From an uncultured Clostridia bacterium (GTDB lineage Bacteria > Bacillota > Clostridia > Christensenellales > UBA1242), in assembly GCA_944360075.1 (NCBI GenBank), contig CALVTE010000010.1, forward strand, positions 1 through 39,775: DNA of 39,775 bases, written 5' to 3'. Of this stretch, positions 33,128-39,775 are shown piece by piece. The position numbers and the translations under genes were made by a program. The notes beneath the pieces were generated by a model. It was not told the origin of the DNA. It searched no databases and saw only the letters and a list, made by a program, of their open reading frames with translations. The first letter of the stretch is position 1; each line of letters begins with the position of its first letter.

Positions 33128-33155
33128 AAAAAAAAGGGCAAAAAATCATTGCCCC
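33128..33155 (-). terminator. Terminator or processing hairpin between rpsO and pnp
   Basis: Minus strand GGGCAA/TTGCCC stem with an A/T-rich loop, followed by eight T. In rpsO-pnp operons such a hairpin ends part of the transcripts while others read into pnp. Confidence 0.75.
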
Positions 33156-33167
33156 CTTCTTTATAAA

Positions 33168-33428
33168 TTATTTTATATCACGAATTTCAAGTTTTTTGAT
33201 AAGCTCTCTGTAAGCATCGATGTCTTTGTTTTTCAAATACAACATAAAGCCCTTTCTCTTACCAACCATTTGCAAAAGACCACGTCTTGAGTGATTGTCT
33301 TTTGGGTTTTTCTTCAAATGTTCGTTCAAATGGTTGATTCTTGCAGTCAAAAGTGCAAGTTGAACTTGAACAGACCCAGTGTCTTTTTCAGAAAGTTTGT
33401 AAGAATCAATAATATCTTTCTTTTCCAT
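33168..33428 (-). CDS. rpsO: 30S ribosomal protein S15
   Basis: 86 residues, full length. Binds the 16S rRNA central domain early in 30S assembly. The family signature runs through [18 protein letters not shown] and [17 protein letters not shown], then [22 protein letters not shown] precedes the ATG. It has its own consensus-like promoter about 90 bases upstream and a structured leader. Confidence 0.98.
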   Translation of the reverse strand: MEKKDIIDSYKLSEKDTGSVQVQLALLTARINHLNEHLKKNPKDNHSRRGLLQMVGKRKGFMLYLKNKDIDAYRELIKKLEIRDIK

Positions 33429-33429
33429 G

Positions 33430-33513
33430 TTTTCCTCCCATTTTTAATTTTTATCCATAAACCGAAGTAAATCGTCAGAAGGTGTCGGTAAACTGCGGCT
33501 TAGGCATCGACTG
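33430..33513 (-). promoter_or_regulatory. Structured 5' leader of rpsO, possible S15 autoregulation site
   Basis: The transcript from the promoter at 33520-33548 has a leader of about 85 bases. It includes self-complementary parts (CCGCAGTTTACCGACACC and CGATTTACTTCGGTTTATGG). Leaders of rpsO bind S15 in several bacteria; the known consensus shapes could not be confirmed by eye. Confidence 0.35.
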
Positions 33514-33519
33514 AGAAAG

Positions 33520-33548
33520 ATTATATCACATTTGTTTTTGAAAGTAAA
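33520..33548 (-). promoter_or_regulatory. Promoter of rpsO with extended -10
   Basis: Minus strand TTTACT (33548-33543), 17-base spacer, TATAAT (33525-33520) preceded by TGA (extended -10). Confidence 0.85.
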
Positions 33549-33560
33549 CTGTTTTTTTTG

Positions 33561-34973
33561 TTATTTATAAAATTTTTTCTTTTCGTCAATGATTTTATCG
33601 ATATTTTGGCAATAATCTTCGATAAATTTGTTGTTATGCTGCCTTTCAATTCTTCTTTCAATGTTAAACACCCTTTTGCTCATCGCTCCAGCGCCAATGC
33701 CAATGACTGTGTTTGTCTCTTCCATGCTGTCGATATTGAATATGCACACATGCTCATCTCGAAAATACCCAACATTTTCAAGGCCTTTAAGCTGATTTTT
33801 TTGCCTGTAAAGATAATAAGGTTTATAACCATTTTCGCTGAGCAGTTTGTAAGAATAGTCCACCATTTTTTCAACGTCTTTGTCGCTTACCAGTTCTTGT
33901 TGCCATTTTAAGTCTGCCGCCCGCTTGAGCGACAAGGTGTGAATGGTGATGTTGTGCGGATAAAGTTCTAAAAGTGTTGCCATGCTTTTTTTGAAAGTGG
34001 CAAATTTTTCTTGTGGAAGCCCTGCAATCATGTCCATATTGACCACAAAGCCCTTTTCAAGCGCCATTGAATATGCCTGCAAAACTTGAGTGGTTGAAAC
34101 CTGCCTGCCAATTCGCTTTAACGTTGCTTGACAAAAAGTTTGAGGATTGATAGAAATTCTGGTCACTCCATACTTTTTCAAAATGTCAAGTTTTTCTTCC
34201 GTGATAGTGTCCGCTCTGCCACACTCAACGGTAAATTCGTCTACGCTGAAAGTCAGCATTTTTAAAAGCCGCTCAAGTTGGCTTGTGGTCAGCACAGAAG
34301 GCGTGCCTCCACCGATATACATAGTTCTGACTATATAGGCTTTGTCGGCTATGATTTGTTTGACAGCCGAAAGCTCTTTTTCAAGGCAGTCAAGATATTC
34401 TTCCACCTTCTCTTGCCCCAAAGCGGAAATTTTGTGAGAAATAAATGAGCAGTAAATGCACCGAGTTGGACAGATTGGTATGTTGATATATAAGTCGATA
34501 AGATTATCATTTCGAATGATGCATTTTTGGTTTTTCAAAATGTTTGCCACCAGTTTTGCTTTTGCAGTCGAAACAAAAAACATTTTTTCAAGCGCTTCTG
34601 CGACCAAATATTCTTTGATTTGCCCCTTTTCAATCATATCTCGCACAAGTTTGGTGGGTCTTATGCCAGTAAGCGAGCCCCAAGGCAAGCTCATCTTAAG
34701 TTCTTTATTCAGTGTTTGATAAAGATGATTTTTAAGCATTTTTTTTCTTAAGGATTTTTGCTCAAGTTCAGACAAACTTTCGTCTAGTTGATAAGAATAC
34801 TGATAAGTCTTTTCTAACCCAGAATTATTGTTTTTCACAACAAATTTATCTTGCAAGATGGTTGAATTTTTGCTCTCTTCATGCTCAATCTCAATTTCGT
34901 CATGCTGCCCAAAAAGATTTGCCAAATCTATCAGCTCAATTTCGAGCGCTGTAGCATTTGTTTTTATCTTCAT
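33561..34973 (-). CDS. hemZ: HemZ, oxygen-independent coproporphyrinogen III oxidase-like radical SAM protein
   Basis: 470 residues. Radical SAM motif CPTRCIYCSF (C-x3-C-x2-C) near residue 173 follows the typical LYINIPICP strand. GGGTPS near 225 and the later INPQTF and MDMIAGLPQE motifs fit the HemN/HemZ group. A long N-terminal region (about 1-160; MSLPWGSLTGIRPTKLVRDM) identifies the HemZ branch, found in Clostridia and Bacilli. No other haem genes are near, so the substrate is uncertain. The start overlaps the rel stop (ATGA) with AGGAG six bases upstream, so the two are translationally coupled. Confidence 0.93.
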   Translation of the reverse strand: MKIKTNATALEIELIDLANLFGQHDEIEIEHEESKNSTILQDKFVVKNNNSGLEKTYQYSYQLDESLSELEQKSLRKKMLKNHLYQTLNKELKMSLPWGSLTGIRPTKLVRDMIEKGQIKEYLVAEALEKMFFVSTAKAKLVANILKNQKCIIRNDNLIDLYINIPICPTRCIYCSFISHKISALGQEKVEEYLDCLEKELSAVKQIIADKAYIVRTMYIGGGTPSVLTTSQLERLLKMLTFSVDEFTVECGRADTITEEKLDILKKYGVTRISINPQTFCQATLKRIGRQVSTTQVLQAYSMALEKGFVVNMDMIAGLPQEKFATFKKSMATLLELYPHNITIHTLSLKRAADLKWQQELVSDKDVEKMVDYSYKLLSENGYKPYYLYRQKNQLKGLENVGYFRDEHVCIFNIDSMEETNTVIGIGAGAMSKRVFNIERRIERQHNNKFIEDYCQNIDKIIDEKKKFYK

Positions 34974-37075
34974 TTTTCGCTCCTATACGCTTCAATAACG
35001 TCGCTGAGTGATTTTATTGAAGTGATGATTTTGGCAAGTTGATCAGAGTTTTTTACTTCAACGCCCACCACGCAATCAAACCTGTCGCCAACATCCTTTG
35101 CCTCAAAACTGCGCATAGGCACTTTCAAATTGCTGATCGTAGAAGTGAGCTTTGCAATGTTGTTGTCAGCCTTTTCAACTTCAATTTTGATATGCGCCAT
35201 AAACGACGCCCCTTCTCGCTCTTGCCACTGCGCCCCGATAAGGCGTTCAGGCTCGAGATATTGCAGGTTCTGACAAGAACTTCTGTGAATGGTCACGCCT
35301 TTTCCGCGAGAGATATAGCCAATAATCTCATCCCCTTCAATAGGAGAGCAGCAGCCAGCAAAACGCACCAAAAGTCCGCTGTCGCCGTCAATCAAAACGC
35401 CGTCTTTATTTTTCTTTAGTTGCACAACCTTTGGCGGCAGAGTTTGAATTTTGTTGTCTTTATTCCAAAGCGCAATAAGTTTGCCCACCACCTGTCCAGC
35501 TGACAAGAAACCGCCTCCAAGTGAGGCATAAAACTCATCTTCGCTTTCAAAATTAAATCTTTCAAGCACTTGCGTGATATACTCTTCGGTCAAAAGTTGT
35601 GATGCGGCAAAGTTTTTGGCTTGAATTTGTTCGCTTAGAATAGTTTTGCCTGTTTTGATGTTCTCTTCCTTCATCTCTGACTTGAAAAAGGCTCTGATTT
35701 TTGATTTTGTGCTGTTGCATCTGACCATTTTAAGCCAATCTCGTGAAGGCCCTTTGGATTGAGTTGAAGTGATAATCTCCACAATATCTCCATTGCTAAG
35801 TGGAGTGCTAAGCGGCCTCATTTTTTGATTTATTCTCGCCCCCACGCAGCTGTTGCCGATGTCGGTGTGGATGGCATAGGCAAAGTCGATGGCTGTTGCA
35901 CCTTCTGGAAACTCAAGCACTCTGCCTTTTGGTGTTTGCACAAAGATGACCCCGTCATACAGGTCGCTCTTCAAAGTGTTGATAAAGTCTTCGTTTGACA
36001 TGTTTTTAGCATTTTCAACAGTCTCTCGAAACCAAGTCATTCTGCTGTCAAATTCATTTTTCTTGCTTTTATGCTCTTTGTAAAGCCAGTGAGCGCACAC
36101 CCCGCCATACTCAGACTCTTTGTGCATTTTGTAGGTGCGAATCTGCACTTCCATAGGATGCTGATTTTCCACAATAATGGTGGTATGCAGTGACTTATAC
36201 CCGTTTGGTTTTGGGTTGGCAATATAGTCTTTCACCCTTCCTGCCATTGGTTTGTAAAGTCCGTGAATTCGACCAAGAACGGCATAGCACTCTTCAACAG
36301 TGTCAACAATCACACGCATAGCGATTATGTCATAAATTTGGTTTATGCGAAGGTTTTTGCTGTGCAGTTTGTTATAGATTGAAGAAATATGTTTTTGTCT
36401 GGTGGCAATTTCGCCTTTTATTTTAAGGTCGTCCAAAATCTTTTGAATTTTTGATTTGGTCAAAGCAAGTTGTTTTTCATTTTCTTCATATTTGCTTGCA
36501 ACTGTCTCTTCAAGGCGCTTGTATTCTTCTGGATGCAAAAGTCTTATCACATTGTCTGCCAAATCTTGTTTGAGCCTGTCAAACCCCAGTCTTTCTGCAA
36601 GTGGAACGTGAATTTCTTCCACCTGTTTTACAAAACTTTTTTCTCGCTCTGACAGCGGAAGATTAAGCACAGAAATGTCATAAAAAATGCCTGCAAGTTT
36701 GATATATACCACTCGCATATCTTTGCTCATTGCAATAAACATTCGCTTTATATCTTCAATTTCTTCGCTCAAGGTCAACTGACTGATATCTTTGATAGTC
36801 TTGTAGGTTTCAAACATTTCAATGCTTTCTTGGCTGAGCGATTTTTCAATTTCGCTCGCCCTTTTTTCGTCCACTTTGAAAAGTTGATATAGCAAAAATG
36901 AAATGATAGAGTCTTTGTCGAGTTTCATTGAAATTATCATGTTTATAATAACGTCCACTCGAGTCAAATTCATCTCTGGGCAAAGGATGTCGCCTATCAA
37001 TTTTTTATCGTTTAAGGTCAGTTTTACGTGCGAAAATATGTTGTCTTTTATCTTTTCGATAAGGTCTTGGCTCAT
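34970..37075 (-). CDS. RSH-family (p)ppGpp synthetase with degenerate hydrolase domain
   Basis: About 701 residues. The order is as in long Rel/RelA proteins: N-terminal HD region (about 20-150), synthetase (about 200-310), TGS (about 365-430; IFVQTPKGRVLEFPEGATAI), helical and conserved-cysteine region (VRFAGCCSPIEGDEI), and C-terminal ACT. The synthetase is intact: GRVKDYIANPKPNGYKSLHT and EVQIRTYKMHKESEYG. The hydrolase is not: where Rel has LLHDVVEDT this protein has LLYQLFKVD, and where Rel has KLADRLHNMRT it has KLAGIFYDISV. It should make but not degrade (p)ppGpp. The AAAGGAG site favours the ATG at 37075; an ATG at 37081 overlaps the recJ stop. Confidence 0.93.
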   Translation of the reverse strand: MSQDLIEKIKDNIFSHVKLTLNDKKLIGDILCPEMNLTRVDVIINMIISMKLDKDSIISFLLYQLFKVDEKRASEIEKSLSQESIEMFETYKTIKDISQLTLSEEIEDIKRMFIAMSKDMRVVYIKLAGIFYDISVLNLPLSEREKSFVKQVEEIHVPLAERLGFDRLKQDLADNVIRLLHPEEYKRLEETVASKYEENEKQLALTKSKIQKILDDLKIKGEIATRQKHISSIYNKLHSKNLRINQIYDIIAMRVIVDTVEECYAVLGRIHGLYKPMAGRVKDYIANPKPNGYKSLHTTIIVENQHPMEVQIRTYKMHKESEYGGVCAHWLYKEHKSKKNEFDSRMTWFRETVENAKNMSNEDFINTLKSDLYDGVIFVQTPKGRVLEFPEGATAIDFAYAIHTDIGNSCVGARINQKMRPLSTPLSNGDIVEIITSTQSKGPSRDWLKMVRCNSTKSKIRAFFKSEMKEENIKTGKTILSEQIQAKNFAASQLLTEEYITQVLERFNFESEDEFYASLGGGFLSAGQVVGKLIALWNKDNKIQTLPPKVVQLKKNKDGVLIDGDSGLLVRFAGCCSPIEGDEIIGYISRGKGVTIHRSSCQNLQYLEPERLIGAQWQEREGASFMAHIKIEVEKADNNIAKLTSTISNLKVPMRSFEAKDVGDRFDCVVGVEVKNSDQLAKIITSIKSLSDVIEAYRSEK

Positions 37076-37077
37076 GT

Positions 37078-39435
37078 TCATTCTCCTTTATAAGCCTTTT
37101 TTATTGCTAAAAGTTTGTTGTAAATTTTAGAGTTAAGCAAATCTTTTTTTGTTTTGCGGTCAATATAAATCGTCATTTGCTCTTCCCCGACAATGCTGAC
37201 AAGCCCAAGCTCGCCAAAAACTGTCAGCGCACTGTAAAAGGTGGCAAATGAGACATCTTGTGGAAGAGACAACTGGTCATATAGCTCAAAAATATTATAG
37301 AAAATTTTGCCTGCTTTGCCCGAGAGAGCTTTATAAATTTTGCCATAACACTCTCGCGATAAATCCAGCCCTACAAATTGTTTGATAGGATTTTTCTTCT
37401 CCATAGGCAAAAATATTTCCGCCTTTGAAATTTTGTTGATTGCTGCGATAAATTTTGTGTCAAGCACAGGAGAAAGAAAAACGATTGTTGAAAAGTTTTT
37501 TGCCCAATCTATCCCTTTTGGGCACAGCAGCAGACTGTTCTGCCCAATTTCTTTATCGCCATAGATATTGAAGTTGTAAACTCCCTGTGTGTTATAATTT
37601 TTGGCAAAATCAACATAGTCAAAGCAAGAATAAGCAACAAAAGCAGTCCCAAAAACTGTCGTGCTTGTTTTGCTTACAAATTGCAAAAGCTCCTTTTCTG
37701 GATAAAGTTTGAATTTGCATTCACCTTTGCCTTCAAAAGCAAGCTGGGCAAGCGCAATCGAGTTGAGTTTTTTATAGGCATCTTCAACAATAAAACTTCC
37801 GCCATCAAACTCGTCAACCAAAGCCTTTGTTGTGCTGCCTTGAAACTCAAATATAAACGACTTGATTCTTGAAAAAGTCATTTTTACCAAATTGCTTAGA
37901 AAATTGAAATAGGTCATGGTGAAAGAGCCAATTTTTATATTGGCGTGTTGAGGAAATTTTTTCATAGGCACAATTTCAATGTTTGTCGCGCTGATTTTGA
38001 ATTTTGGCTTTGGATTTTCGCAGCCAAAAGGCTCTAGCATCGAAAGTTCTTTGACAAGCTCGGGAGTTATTTCTTCTTCAGTTATTTCTTGGTCGTAATA
38101 CTTTATCGGCATAAACACTTCGTCATTTATGCTGTTTAAGGCAAAGGAGTTGATTTTCTGAACAAACTCCTCATATTTTTCTCTCTTCAAACTCAAGCCT
38201 GCCGCCATTGAATGGCCGCCAAAAGTGACAAGAATATCTTTGAGTGAAGAAAGAAGTTGATGAATATTGATATCGTCAATGCTCCTGCCCGAGCCGCTGA
38301 GCATATCGCCTTCTTGCGCAAACAAGAACACTGGTTTATGATACTTTTCTACCAGTCTTGAGCAGACGATGCCAAGCACCCCTTTATCCCAAACTTTTGA
38401 AGCAAGGCAAATCACTCTCAACGGCAGAAGTTCAACTTTTGCAAGCGCCTTTTCGCAATCTTCATAGATCTTGTTGCAAAGTTGTTGTCTTTTTGTGTTG
38501 TGGGCCTTTATTTTTTCGATAAGTTTTATAATCTTGACAGGGTCGGTTTCAAGATAAATTTTGAGTGCATCGTTTGCATCCCCCATTCTTCCTGGAGCAT
38601 TCAACTTTGGACCAATCTTAAAAGAGATGTCTGTCGAGTTTGGTTTGACAAGCGAAATATCGTATTCTTTAAACAGCATCTTCAGCCCAATAGGCAGATA
38701 TTTTTCACATAGTTTCAAGCCTTTTGTCACAATGGTTCGATTTTCGTCAAGCAGCGGCACAATGTCAACAATCGTTGCAAGTGCTGCAATAGGCAAAAAC
38801 TGTTCGGCCTCGGTTTCCCCCAAAAGTGCCTGAGCAAATTTGAAAGCCACTCCCGTGCCGCAAAGTTCTTTGAAAGGATACTCCTGCTCTGGCAGTTTGG
38901 CATTCACGCACACAGTCTCTGGCAAAATTTCAGGAATTTCATGGTGGTCGGTGACAAAAATCTCAATCCCTTTGTTTTTGGCATACTCAATTTCGTCGTG
39001 GCAAGATATGCCGCAGTCCACCGTGATGATAAGGTTTGGGCAATATTTGTCGTAGATTTTGTCTATAACTTGCTTTGTCAAACCATAGCCGTCTTGATAG
39101 CGGTTTGGCAGATAGTAGTTTGCTTTGATTCCAAAAATCTGCAACGCTTTCAGCATAATGGCTGTTGCGCTGACGCCGTCAACATCATAGTCGCCAAAAA
39201 TCAAAACTTTGTCGTCAAGTTGTTTTGCAAGAAAAACCCTGTCCAGCAGTTGTCGCATACCGCGCAGTTTGAGCGGACTATGAAAAACAGTTGGATTTAA
39301 AAACTCTAAAATCTTTTCTTTGCTGGCAAGTCCTCTTGACAAAAGAAGTTCGCATACCCTTCTGTTTATGCCTAGTTCTTTTGTAAAATAATCAATTTTG
39401 TCAGCATCTTTGTTAAAAAACTTTCTGAAAATCAT
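37078..39435 (-). CDS. recJ: Single-stranded-DNA-specific exonuclease RecJ
   Basis: 5'-3' exonuclease of recombination and mismatch repair; 785 residues. The DHH phosphoesterase motifs are in order: FGDYDVDGVSATAIML near residue 80, LIITVDCGIS near 135, VTDHHEIPE near 155, and the fourth motif around ALATIVDIVPLLDEN. DHHA1 shows GGHSMAAGLSLKRE near 410. An OB domain and a long C-terminal extension, as in Bacillota RecJ, complete it. The frame is open to 39480, but the ATG at 39435 has GAAAG just upstream and the promoter TATAAT 17 bases before it. First gene of recJ-rel-hemZ. Confidence 0.96.
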   Translation of the reverse strand: MIFRKFFNKDADKIDYFTKELGINRRVCELLLSRGLASKEKILEFLNPTVFHSPLKLRGMRQLLDRVFLAKQLDDKVLIFGDYDVDGVSATAIMLKALQIFGIKANYYLPNRYQDGYGLTKQVIDKIYDKYCPNLIITVDCGISCHDEIEYAKNKGIEIFVTDHHEIPEILPETVCVNAKLPEQEYPFKELCGTGVAFKFAQALLGETEAEQFLPIAALATIVDIVPLLDENRTIVTKGLKLCEKYLPIGLKMLFKEYDISLVKPNSTDISFKIGPKLNAPGRMGDANDALKIYLETDPVKIIKLIEKIKAHNTKRQQLCNKIYEDCEKALAKVELLPLRVICLASKVWDKGVLGIVCSRLVEKYHKPVFLFAQEGDMLSGSGRSIDDINIHQLLSSLKDILVTFGGHSMAAGLSLKREKYEEFVQKINSFALNSINDEVFMPIKYYDQEITEEEITPELVKELSMLEPFGCENPKPKFKISATNIEIVPMKKFPQHANIKIGSFTMTYFNFLSNLVKMTFSRIKSFIFEFQGSTTKALVDEFDGGSFIVEDAYKKLNSIALAQLAFEGKGECKFKLYPEKELLQFVSKTSTTVFGTAFVAYSCFDYVDFAKNYNTQGVYNFNIYGDKEIGQNSLLLCPKGIDWAKNFSTIVFLSPVLDTKFIAAINKISKAEIFLPMEKKNPIKQFVGLDLSRECYGKIYKALSGKAGKIFYNIFELYDQLSLPQDVSFATFYSALTVFGELGLVSIVGEEQMTIYIDRKTKKDLLNSKIYNKLLAIKKAYKGE

Positions 39436-39451
39436 ATAATCTTTCAATAAT

Positions 39452-39480
39452 ATTATAAATAAAAAAATAAGATAAGGCAA
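39452..39480 (-). promoter_or_regulatory. Promoter of recJ-rel-hemZ
   Basis: Minus strand TTGCCT (39480-39475), 17-base spacer, TATAAT (39457-39452). Its -35 box lies in the loop of the preceding terminator. Confidence 0.7.
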
Positions 39481-39498
39481 GCAATTTGCTCTATCTTA
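39461..39498 (-). terminator. Terminator after the zinc-ribbon gene, overlapping the recJ promoter
   Basis: Minus strand TAAGATA/TATCTTA outer stem with an inner GCAA..TTGC pairing, followed by a run of seven T. Confidence 0.78.
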
Positions 39499-39519
39499 AA
39501 TTTTAGTTTCTTAAGTAAT

Positions 39520-39775
39520 TTAGTCTTTTGCGAAAATAATTCTGTGGCAATGCTCACAAGTGAGCACTTTTTCATCCTTGAGTTTTGAAAGGTTTGCCAT
39601 AGAAAGCTCCATTCTGCAACCGCCGCAGCAGTTTGAAGTGAGCGGAACAACAACAGGAAAAATATTTTCGCTTCTGCGTTTTTTATAGGCCTCAACAATT
39701 TTTGGGTCTATGCCCTTTTCAAGTTGTTTAAGTTGCTGGGCAATCTCTTCTTTTCGAGGTTGCACATCACTTTTC
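39520..39775 (-). CDS. C4-type zinc-ribbon protein (DUF164/CT398-like), C-terminal part
   Basis: The frame is open to the right edge, so only the last 84 residues are seen; whole proteins of this group are about 230-250 residues with a long coiled coil. The visible part ends a helical region (QQLKQLEKGIDPKIVEAYKK) and then shows the zinc ribbon: CCGGCRMEL and, about 22 residues on, CEHCHRIIFAKD, giving two C-x2-C pairs. The VVVPLTSNCCGGC and CxxCxRI pattern fits the family. A GTG at 39765 could be mistaken for a start but lies inside the domain. Function is poorly known; some members are proposed to bind RNA or DNA. Confidence 0.88.
   Translation of the reverse strand, partial: KSDVQPRKEEIAQQLKQLEKGIDPKIVEAYKKRRSENIFPVVVPLTSNCCGGCRMELSMANLSKLKDEKVLTCEHCHRIIFAKD

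Overview
The window comes from a low-GC, Clostridia-like member of the Bacillota. Evidence: strong AGGAGG-type ribosome sites, a T-box in front of pheST, HemZ, a DUF4364 protein, a DUF3343 protein, a YjzC-like protein, and the gene orders tig-clpP-clpX, obgE-yhbY and ywlE-like phosphatase-rpiB. No cultured genus could be assigned. Most genes lie on the minus strand; the exceptions are five isolated plus-strand genes. Both window edges cut genes: thiI on the left and a zinc-ribbon protein on the right.

Layout, left to right. (1) 1-6050: pheS-pheT, a cysteine desulfurase and thiI form one minus-strand operon under a phenylalanine T-box whose specifier codon is TTC. (2) 6119-8580: a plus-strand RluA-type pseudouridine synthase, an unknown acidic protein on the minus strand, and a plus-strand DUF4364 regulator that looks leaderless. 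(3) 8564-10781: HIT protein and RNase HI, then a tandem OB-fold protein behind a small unknown gene with a consensus promoter. (4) 10944-12701: a YjzC-like mini-protein, tRNA-Ser(GGA), and a short archaeal-type aspartyl-tRNA synthetase. (5) 12785-15665: an accessory-looking islet with a promoter-driven pair (a 96-residue unknown and a 22-residue-repeat LRR protein), then tRNA-Leu(AAG) followed by three odd tRNA-sized elements at a 143-144 bp period. (6) 15735-20107: ferritin-like protein, methyltransferase, and tig-clpP-clpX. (7) 20124-23557: phosphatase, rpiB, membrane proteins and gap. (8) 23577-28773: rsfS, a divergent membrane protein, yhbY-obgE, nth-lysS. (9) 28791-31020: lytic transglycosylase and DUF3343 protein, divergent from a second cysteine desulfurase. 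(10) 31022-39775: pnp and rpsO; recJ-rel-hemZ as an overlapping operon; the end of a zinc-ribbon protein.

Most of the window is housekeeping: translation (PheRS, AspRS, LysRS, tRNAs, S15, RsfS, YhbY, Obg, pseudouridine synthase, ThiI), protein quality control (trigger factor, ClpXP), RNA decay (PNPase, RNase HI), and DNA repair (RecJ, endonuclease III). Two separate cysteine desulfurases are present. One sits next to thiI and probably feeds tRNA thiolation. The other sits next to a DUF3343 protein and probably belongs to sulfur or selenium delivery. The most unusual features are the tRNA-Leu-derived repeat array, an RSH (p)ppGpp enzyme whose hydrolase motifs are destroyed although its synthetase is intact, and plus-strand genes whose promoters place the transcription start at or almost at the start codon.
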